From Ruminococcus sp. AM22-13 (GTDB lineage Bacteria > Bacillota > Clostridia > Lachnospirales > Lachnospiraceae), in the NCBI RefSeq assembly GCF_003471165.1, contig NZ_QRIL01000037.1:1-33120 (forward strand): a DNA stretch of 33,120 bases, given 5' to 3'. The notes under the pieces are model-generated. The model was not told where the DNA came from. It saw only the letters and a program-made list of their open reading frames with translations, and did no database searches. Below, piece by piece: positions 24,787 through 30,300 of the stretch (position 1 is the first letter of the stretch; every line of letters begins with the position of its first letter). Made by a program: the position numbers and the translations under genes.

Positions 24787-25480
24787 AAGTTATCCTCCCT
24801 CCATCCATTTCAAAAATCGTATCACAGGTATCTGCAATATCAGGATCGTGCGTAACCAACAGCAGCATAATTCCATTTTCTTTTACGACGCTGTGCAACA
24901 GTTCCATAATCTGCGTTCCCGTATTTTTATCCAACGCTCCCGTAGGCTCATCACATAAAATGGCTTCCGGAGATACTGCAAGCGCCCTTGCGATTGCAAC
25001 TCTTTGTTGTTCACCGCCGGACAAATTGATTGGGTAATCATTTTCCTTGCTTTCTAAGCCGACACTTTTTAGCAAGCCTGTAATTATCTCGTGACGCTGT
25101 TTGGCGGTAAACGACTTTTTGGCATAGAGTAGGGGTAATTCGATATTTTCCCATACCCGCAAGTGCTTAATCAGAGAGTAGTTCTGAAATACAAATCCGA
25201 TATTATTGGCTCGCAGTATAGACAGATCACGGTCTTTCAAAGCAGAAATAGATATACCATCATAAAGGTACTCGCCCTCATATTCCCGATTTAACAAGCC
25301 AATAATGGATATAAGGCTTGTTTTGCCTGAGCCGGACTTTCCGACAATGGCATAACTGCGCCCTCGTTGCAATTCCATATTAGCGTTGGTTACTGTTGTC
25401 AGCATATCGCCATTATTCAATTTGACGCTTGCTTTCAAATCCTTTATTTTGATTAAAGTCTTTTCGGAAATTCCTTTCAT
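24767..25480 (-). CDS. MacB/LolD-type ABC transporter ATP-binding protein
   Basis: A 237-residue ATPase. Walker A is GKSGSGKT (47-54), the Q-loop FVFQNYSLIKHL, the signature LSGGEQQRVAIARAL (from 153) and Walker B ILCDEPTGALD (from 174), with the H-loop in VTHDPDIAD. The EPTGALD form is typical of the MacB/LolD/antimicrobial-peptide exporter group. The ATG at 25480 has GGGGGA upstream; the longer start at 25504 would overlap the adaptor gene and lacks a site. It energises the permease immediately downstream. Confidence 0.93.
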   Translation of the reverse strand: MKGISEKTLIKIKDLKASVKLNNGDMLTTVTNANMELQRGRSYAIVGKSGSGKTSLISIIGLLNREYEGEYLYDGISISALKDRDLSILRANNIGFVFQNYSLIKHLRVWENIELPLLYAKKSFTAKQRHEIITGLLKSVGLESKENDYPINLSGGEQQRVAIARALAVSPEAILCDEPTGALDKNTGTQIMELLHSVVKENGIMLLLVTHDPDIADTCDTIFEMDGGRITCAKNDT

Positions 25481-25484
25481 TTTA

Positions 25485-26342
25485 TCAAATCCCCCTCGGA
25501 TCAAGGTTTGGCGGAGTAGCAGAAACTACATCGCCCTCCTCTAAGCCGGACAGTATTTCTATATTGGCTCCGTCTGTCACACCCAATGTCACTTTTGTTT
25601 CCACTCTTTCTCCATTCGGAGTAATTACAGTAACCAATCCCGTCCCTTGTCTACCCGCTATTACCGACAGCGGCAATATAAGGACATCATTTCTCGTTGT
25701 CGCCGTTATGACTACCATTGCACTTTGCCCCGATTTCACATCGACTGTTTGACTGATCAAGCATTGCAGAATGCCCTCTTGCGGCACGATTCCCGTAAAC
25801 GCATTTTCATCTGCGGCAGGCGACACCACGGCAATCATATCGGTTGGTCCTACACCATCATATACTTGAAATTTTGCTTTCAACTCTGCATACTCCGGTA
25901 AGGTACTCAAAAAATTATCTGCCTCTACATTGAGGGCAAATCCTGTATAATGCACTATCGCTACGGGATAATTACTCGGTACGCTTTCATTGGATGGGGC
26001 AATAGAGGTAATTGTACCATCCACCGGAGATTTCAATTCTTTGCCGTTCACAGTTCCAATAATTTGCCCGGCAGTGATTTTTTCTTCTAATTCTACCGCT
26101 GTATTAAATATGCCATTTTCGGGTGAGAAAATAATAAACGGTACTGCCGGAACAATAGTCGTTTGCGTTGAAACGGTTGGAGTAATTGTCCCTCGTACAA
26201 CTGATACCGTTTTTTCTGCGGATGTTGCGCTATCTGTAAGATTGTTTTCGTCTGTCTGCCCAATTGCAGAGCAGGCAGATAGCGTAAATACAAGAAACAA
26301 AATAGAACATAGCAGCATTTGTTTTCTTAGCAACTTCATCAT
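25485..26342 (-). CDS. MacA/HlyD-like periplasmic adaptor lipoprotein
   Basis: A 285-residue protein with a signal peptide and lipobox LSAC near residues 21-24. The central segment is lipoyl/biotinyl-like (GIFNTAVELEEKITAGQIIG, then KSPVDGTITSI). The beta-barrel and membrane-proximal parts that follow have PLSVIAGRQGTG and VTLGVTDGANIEILSGLEEG, the usual C-terminal pattern of RND/ABC adaptor proteins. The long helical hairpin of Gram-negative adaptors is absent, as expected without an outer membrane. AAGGAGGA lies so close that the second ATG (26339) may be the one used. It is the first gene of the transporter operon, after a terminator-like hairpin. Confidence 0.84.
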   Translation of the reverse strand: MMKLLRKQMLLCSILFLVFTLSACSAIGQTDENNLTDSATSAEKTVSVVRGTITPTVSTQTTIVPAVPFIIFSPENGIFNTAVELEEKITAGQIIGTVNGKELKSPVDGTITSIAPSNESVPSNYPVAIVHYTGFALNVEADNFLSTLPEYAELKAKFQVYDGVGPTDMIAVVSPAADENAFTGIVPQEGILQCLISQTVDVKSGQSAMVVITATTRNDVLILPLSVIAGRQGTGLVTVITPNGERVETKVTLGVTDGANIEILSGLEEGDVVSATPPNLDPRGI

Positions 26343-26362
26343 TCCTCCTTATGCTGTATCAC

Positions 26363-26421
26363 AAAAAATACGAGCCTCTATCTTGATACTTTTATTGTAC
26401 CAAAACAGAAGCCCGTATTTT
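26363..26421 (-). terminator. Terminator or attenuator between the sensor kinase and the exporter genes
   Basis: AAAATACGAGCCTCT (about 26365-26379) pairs with AGAAGCCCGTATTTT (26407-26421) with few mismatches. On the minus strand the hairpin ends in six U (26368-26363). The 27-base loop on the minus strand contains TACAAT, a possible -10 box. It sits alone in the 134-base gap, so it can limit read-through from the regulatory genes into the exporter operon. Confidence 0.65.
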
Positions 26422-26476
26422 CTTGATTGCTCGTAAGATATTCCTCTTTTTTTCTATGCAAATTCTTACAATTTTC

Positions 26477-27562
26477 CTACGCCAACGGCAAAGTAATTGA
26501 AAACTTGTTTTGATCCTCTTGGCTCTCTGCAACGATTGTACCATTGTGTAGTTCAACAATCTGCTTTGCAATCGCCAAACCTAATCCAGCTCCTCCACTG
26601 CTTGTACTTCTCGCTGCGTCAAGCCGATAAAACTGCTCGAAAATCCTGTTTAACTTTTCTTCCGGCAGAGTATCGCCGTGGTTACAAAAAATAATGCTGA
26701 CCGTATCTTCCTGACATTGTGCGCTGATCGTGATATCCGTATTTTCAAAACTGTAGATAACCGCATTTCTCAAAAGGTTATCAAAAACACGCTGAATTTT
26801 GTCTGCGTCACATCGAAGCATTATATCATCATCAACACAAAGATTACATTGCAAATTCTTTGATTTGAGCATAGGCTTAAATTCATATACAAGTTGCTCC
26901 AGCAGGCGAGTTAAATTGATTTTCGTGTATTGTAATGTAATATCGTATATATTGAATCGTGTTATCTCGAAAAACTCGTTAATCAGATCCTCTAACCGTT
27001 CTGCCTTACCAAGAGTGATTGAAAGGTACTTTTCTCGAAGTTCCTTTGAGATTTGCGACTCATCACGCAGTAAAGTAAGATACCCGATTACAGAAGAAAG
27101 CGGTGTTTTCAAATCGTGTGCAAGATACATAATCAGGTCATTTTTTCGCTGCTCATTTTCTTTTGCAAGCCTTGCATTACTTTCAGCCTCTTGTTTTAAC
27201 TGATTGATGTTAGCGGCGATTTCACTCAACTCCGGGGACATTTCAATGTAACTGACATTCTGATCGAACATTTTTCCTGTCGCAGCCTGTACCTCGTACA
27301 CATAGGCGACTACTTTTTTCAAAAGTAGGTATGTCATGTATATAATACAGCCACCCCACACGATTACAGCCACTATATAAAGATATACTGTTCTGTAATA
27401 CAAGTAATAATACAAAACATACTTGCGGAGAATTTCCTCTGCCATAATTCCTAAAAGAAAAGTACCGCCAAAAATAAGCACAGAGCAAATCGCACATTGA
27501 ATTACATACCCTTTGAACAAGGTAGAGAGCAGATAGTTTTTTTCTTTTTTATTCAATTTCAT
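26477..27562 (-). CDS. VanS-like sensor histidine kinase
   Basis: A 361-residue membrane kinase: two transmembrane segments (about 14-38 and 59-82) with a short extracytoplasmic loop of about 20 residues, a linker, then HisKA with the phosphorylated His149 (YLAHDLKTPLSSVIGYL). The ATPase core has NLLRNAVIYS (N box) and GGAGLGLAIAKQ (G box). The short loop and H-box wording resemble VanS of the vanG/vanC-like group rather than kinases with large sensor domains. Such intramembrane sensors often respond to an envelope stimulus or a partner transporter. It overlaps the response regulator by 14 bases. Confidence 0.9.
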   Translation of the reverse strand: MKLNKKEKNYLLSTLFKGYVIQCAICSVLIFGGTFLLGIMAEEILRKYVLYYYLYYRTVYLYIVAVIVWGGCIIYMTYLLLKKVVAYVYEVQAATGKMFDQNVSYIEMSPELSEIAANINQLKQEAESNARLAKENEQRKNDLIMYLAHDLKTPLSSVIGYLTLLRDESQISKELREKYLSITLGKAERLEDLINEFFEITRFNIYDITLQYTKINLTRLLEQLVYEFKPMLKSKNLQCNLCVDDDIMLRCDADKIQRVFDNLLRNAVIYSFENTDITISAQCQEDTVSIIFCNHGDTLPEEKLNRIFEQFYRLDAARSTSSGGAGLGLAIAKQIVELHNGTIVAESQEDQNKFSITLPLA

Positions 27563-28250
27563 ACCCTACCCCCCAAACAGTTTTAATGAACTTCGGATTT
27601 TTTGAAGGTTCATTCAATTTTTCCCGAAGCCGCCCAATGTGCGCCATTACCGTATTGTTACTGTTGCGAAGATACTTTTCTTTCCACACGGCTTCAAATA
27701 ATTCCTCCGAGGCGACAACTTTACCCTGATGTTCGCACAGATACCACAGAATAGAAAACTCCAACGGAGTCAAGGCTATTTCTTTGCCATACAAGTAGCA
27801 CTTGTGGCTGACTCTGTTTATCAGTAGACCTCTGATGTCATACTCGTCTTTTTCTTCGGATTGGCTCAAATTAGGACTGTTATAGCTCTGATAACGCCTT
27901 AATTGCGTCTTTACTCTTGCCACAACCTCTAAAGGATTAAACGGTTTCGTTATATAATCATCCGCACCAATCGTAAGCCCCATAATCTTGTCGCTATCCT
28001 CAATTTTGGCGGTAAGCATAATAATAGGGAAGTAAAACTTTTCCCGAATTTTTTGGCAAAGTCGAAAACCATCAATATCCGGCAGCATAATATCAAGTAT
28101 CGCTAAATCAATCTGCGACTGTTTGATACATTTCATCGCCTCTAACCCATTATAACATTTATATACTGAATAACCATCGTTACTCAAATACACTTCAAGC
28201 AGATCAACGATTTCTTTTTCGTCATCCACAATTAAAATCTTCTTGTTCAT
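27549..28250 (-). CDS. VanR-like OmpR-family response regulator
   Basis: A 233-residue regulator. The receiver has the acidic pair DD (9-10), phospho-acceptor Asp53 (LAILDIMLPDIDG) and Lys102 (YITKPFNPLEV). The C-terminal winged helix has LTPLEFSILWYL, FEAVWKEKYLRNSNNTVMAH and KTVWGVGYEIE. The ITKPFNPLEVVARVK and SNNTVMAHIGRLREK segments are very close to VanR-type regulators. It overlaps the kinase gene and follows the XRE gene by a few bases, so the three are co-expressed. Its DNA target is unknown; candidate sites lie upstream of the XRE gene. Confidence 0.92.
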   Translation of the reverse strand: MNKKILIVDDEKEIVDLLEVYLSNDGYSVYKCYNGLEAMKCIKQSQIDLAILDIMLPDIDGFRLCQKIREKFYFPIIMLTAKIEDSDKIMGLTIGADDYITKPFNPLEVVARVKTQLRRYQSYNSPNLSQSEEKDEYDIRGLLINRVSHKCYLYGKEIALTPLEFSILWYLCEHQGKVVASEELFEAVWKEKYLRNSNNTVMAHIGRLREKLNEPSKNPKFIKTVWGVGYEIE

Positions 28251-28255
28251 TGATC

Positions 28256-28468
28256 CTACACCTCATTTTCGGGTACGGCTTCCATTATGTCGCCAAAATC
28301 ACACTCTAAGTATTCGCATATATTCAACAGCACGGGAAGGGTAACATTTTCATTTTTTCCGAGTTTCGCAAATGTACTTTTGCTTGCCCCGACCGCTTCT
28401 CGTAATTGACTCTTTTTCATTCCCTTGTCAATCAGAAGTTTCCAAAGTTTGTTGTACCGTACTTTCAT
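28256..28468 (-). CDS. XRE-family regulator, VanU-like
   Basis: A 70-residue single-domain helix-turn-helix protein (MKVRYNKLWKLLIDKGMKKS, then LREAVGASKSTFAKLGKNE). Small regulators of this form, named VanU in vanG clusters, precede vanR-vanS there. The ATG at 28468 has GGAGG at 7-base spacing; the longer form starting at 28486 is not needed. It is the first gene of the module, behind a good promoter at 28498-28526. Generic XRE regulators of this type also occur outside van clusters, so the VanU label rests on context. Confidence 0.85.
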   Translation of the reverse strand: MKVRYNKLWKLLIDKGMKKSQLREAVGASKSTFAKLGKNENVTLPVLLNICEYLECDFGDIMEAVPENEV

Positions 28469-28497
28469 TTCCGCACCTCCACCCAAATATAGTTTGT

Positions 28498-28526
28498 ATT
28501 ATAGCACTTTGAGAGTGAAATCGCAA
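28498..28526 (-). promoter_or_regulatory. Promoter of the XRE-VanRS-like operon, with an operator-like dyad
   Basis: On the minus strand TTGCGA (28526-28521), a 17-base spacer and a perfect TATAAT (28503-28498) lie about 30 bases upstream of the XRE start. The spacer contains the near-palindrome CACTTTGAGAGTG (28505-28517). TTTGAGA recurs 34 bases upstream (28542-28548). A dyad between the -35 and -10 boxes is a classic repressor position, so the XRE or VanR-like protein may bind here. Confidence 0.65.
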
Positions 28527-28595
28527 TTATTAAGTCTGTATTTTGAGACTTTTAGTTTTCAAACCGGCACAATATCTTTCTGATATGTAATCCAA

Positions 28596-28616
28596 CCGCC
28601 TGCAAAATGCAGGCGG
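28596..28616. terminator. Perfect hairpin after the CHAP gene
   Basis: CCGCCTGCA (28596-28604) and TGCAGGCGG (28608-28616) form a perfect 9-bp GC-rich stem with a 3-base loop, 10 bases after the CHAP stop. There is no strong U run on the minus strand, so termination may be weak. It separates the conjugative-element remnant from the van-like module. Confidence 0.5.
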
Positions 28617-28626
28617 CTTGTGTATT

Positions 28627-29817
28627 TTAATAGGCAGGTGCGCCGTAGCCAAGAATCTCGTAATAACCGATAGAATACTCATTGACTCGGCAACTGTCGC
28701 CGGAGTTGCCCTCGACCGTATAAACCTTGCCGTTTTCGACCTTTTGAACAATACCCGTATGGTCGGATAATCCATCCTGACCACTTTCGTCTGCCCAATC
28801 GAAGAAAATAATCATTCCGGGGGCAGGCTCGGCGCTGCCATCCAGCCATTGTCCACGATCCTTAAACCATTGTACTCCGTTGACACAGCCTGCATATTTT
28901 GGGATAACTCCAGCGTCGATATAGCCGCACTCGTTGGCACACCAAGATACAAAGCAAGCACACCATTCTACACGGGAGTTAAAACCGTACCACGACCAAT
29001 ACGGCTGACCGCCCACATTGCCAACCAGAGAGAGTGCAACGGTCACGATCTGTCCGTCGCCGCCTGTAATGCCGTAAAGCACCTGTGACCAAAGGTAATT
29101 GTTTTCATCTGCAAGCAGTTCAGCGAGGTAGCCTTTCTGTTCTTCGTTAAAACCATATTGCGCCGCCATTTCCTCGGCAGTCTTGTGGCTGACGGTAATA
29201 TACAGATAGGTTTGTGTGACCGTGCTTTCAGTTTCCACGATATTACCGTGTCCGTCATCGGTTTCGGTAATAACTGTTTCGGTCTTGCTCTCTGTTCGGG
29301 AAGATATTTGATTCATCTCCCAAAAGATGTCTTTTAAGAGTTGCTTTTTGCCATCGTCCATTGTGGCAACCTCTTGGGGGTTATCTTGATCCGTATTCGT
29401 TTTTACAGAGTAAACGGCAAGCACCTCTTTCCAAACGGCTCTGCTGCCACTCATTTCAAGAACATCATAGGATACCGAGTTCTTTTCCTCTTGCAGCTTG
29501 GTATCGTATTCGGTATTGATTTCCTGCACAACGGTCTGCATACTCATTCCAGTGCCGGAATCTTCGTCTGAGAAGAAAATGCCAAATACTGAGCCGAGGA
29601 TCATACCAATCAGGCAAATCACGATAATAACCAAAACCGCCACCCAGCCGCCTGCGGCGATAGCGGCAATCAAGGCTTTCGTTCCGGCAATAATCGCTTT
29701 AATGGCAAGTGCGGTCGCTTTGGCAATCGCCTTTACCGTAACCACGGCGGCTTTTGCCGCAGCCCTTGCCGCTTGTGCTGCTCTCTGTGCAGTTTTAACC
29801 GTAATGATTGAATCCAC
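28627..29817 (-). CDS. CHAP-domain cell-wall hydrolase of an ICE, N-terminally truncated
   Basis: The 396-residue frame begins in an Ala/Lys-rich helical stretch (AQRAAQAARAAAKAAVVTVK), then one transmembrane segment (about 57-82) and a linker. It ends in a CHAP domain (about 255-396) with catalytic Cys in EWCACFVSW, His in SDHTGIV and VEGNSG. Tn1549/Tn916-like elements use such anchored hydrolases to open the wall for the conjugation machine. In those proteins the Ala-rich stretch is preceded by further residues, which are missing here. The frame starts with a GTG inside the end of the repeat-protein gene, so the join looks like a deletion scar. AGGA 7 bases before this GTG could still allow translation. 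Confidence 0.82.
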   Translation of the reverse strand: MDSIITVKTAQRAAQAARAAAKAAVVTVKAIAKATALAIKAIIAGTKALIAAIAAGGWVAVLVIIVICLIGMILGSVFGIFFSDEDSGTGMSMQTVVQEINTEYDTKLQEEKNSVSYDVLEMSGSRAVWKEVLAVYSVKTNTDQDNPQEVATMDDGKKQLLKDIFWEMNQISSRTESKTETVITETDDGHGNIVETESTVTQTYLYITVSHKTAEEMAAQYGFNEEQKGYLAELLADENNYLWSQVLYGITGGDGQIVTVALSLVGNVGGQPYWSWYGFNSRVEWCACFVSWCANECGYIDAGVIPKYAGCVNGVQWFKDRGQWLDGSAEPAPGMIIFFDWADESGQDGLSDHTGIVQKVENGKVYTVEGNSGDSCRVNEYSIGYYEILGYGAPAY

Positions 29818-30105
29818 CTAAAAATCCTGGATTGCTATGCCCCCGCTTATGCCCCTTGTCATCATAATGGTTTAAACCGCCAAAGAATCCTGGTCGACTC
29901 TCACCTACTTTATGCCCGTTATTGTCATAATGATTCATACCACCAAAAAAGGAAGGCGAACTATGTCCGATTTTCTTTCCATTTGCATCATAGTCGTTCA
30001 TACCACCAAAGAATCCTGGTCTGCTCTCGCCTACTTTTTTCCGTTTGCATCATAATGGTTTATGGATCCAAAGAATCCTGGTCTGCTATATCCTTTTTTA
30101 CTCAT
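29795..30105 (-). pseudogene. 21-residue tandem-repeat protein, frameshifted and truncated
   Basis: The gene starts at 30105 (AGGAGG about 9 bases upstream) with MSKKGYSRPGFFGSINHYD and hits a stop after ANGKK. An extra A in the six-A run at 30035-30040 would restore the frame and join it to the 68-residue frame that runs to 29795. The protein is about four and a half copies of a 21-residue unit, consensus GxSxPxFFGGxNHYDxxGxK, rich in Gly, Asn, His and Tyr (63-base DNA repeats). It has no signal peptide. The last copy ends at FNHYG where the CHAP sequence begins. I know no function for it. Confidence 0.6.
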
Positions 30106-30213
30106 AATGTCATCCTCCTGACTCTATTAGCCTCTTGTTTGATCTCAGAATAACACACTTTTCTCATTTGGAAGTCGCATAACAGGCGACATTCTTTTAT
30201 CGCATTTACATTC

Positions 30214-30241
30214 ATTATACCATTTATAATTCTTCCGACAA
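30214..30241 (-). promoter_or_regulatory. Extended -10 promoter of the repeat-protein gene
   Basis: On the minus strand TTGTCG (30241-30236), a 16-base spacer and TATAAT (30219-30214) preceded by TGG (extended -10) lie about 110 bases upstream of the ATG. Between promoter and gene is a GTCGC/GCGAC dyad (about 30173-30190). The rest of the 195-base gap holds nothing further that I recognise. Confidence 0.6.
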
Positions 30242-30251
30242 TACGCAATAA

Positions 30252-30287
30252 AGCCGGAAGCCACGTTATCATCCATGACCTCCGACT
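30252..30287 (-). terminator. Terminator of the YodL-domain gene
   Basis: AGCCGGAAGCCA (30252-30263) and TGACCTCCGACT (30276-30287) pair over 12 bp with three G-U pairs. On the minus strand the hairpin is followed by TTTATT, 13 bases after the stop of the 918-residue gene. Confidence 0.6.
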
Positions 30288-30300
30288 CGTTCTGCTTATT

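Noticed and set aside
21598..28526. A complete vanG-type glycopeptide resistance operon.
   Set aside because: No D-Ala-D-Ser ligase, VanXY, VanT or VanW is present in the window; only the regulatory head is van-like, and the carboxypeptidase is a serine enzyme, not VanY.
29795..30105. CRISPR-like or minisatellite reading of the 63-base repeats.
   Set aside because: The repeats keep a coding register with synonymous variation and follow a promoter and a ribosome site, so they are protein repeats.
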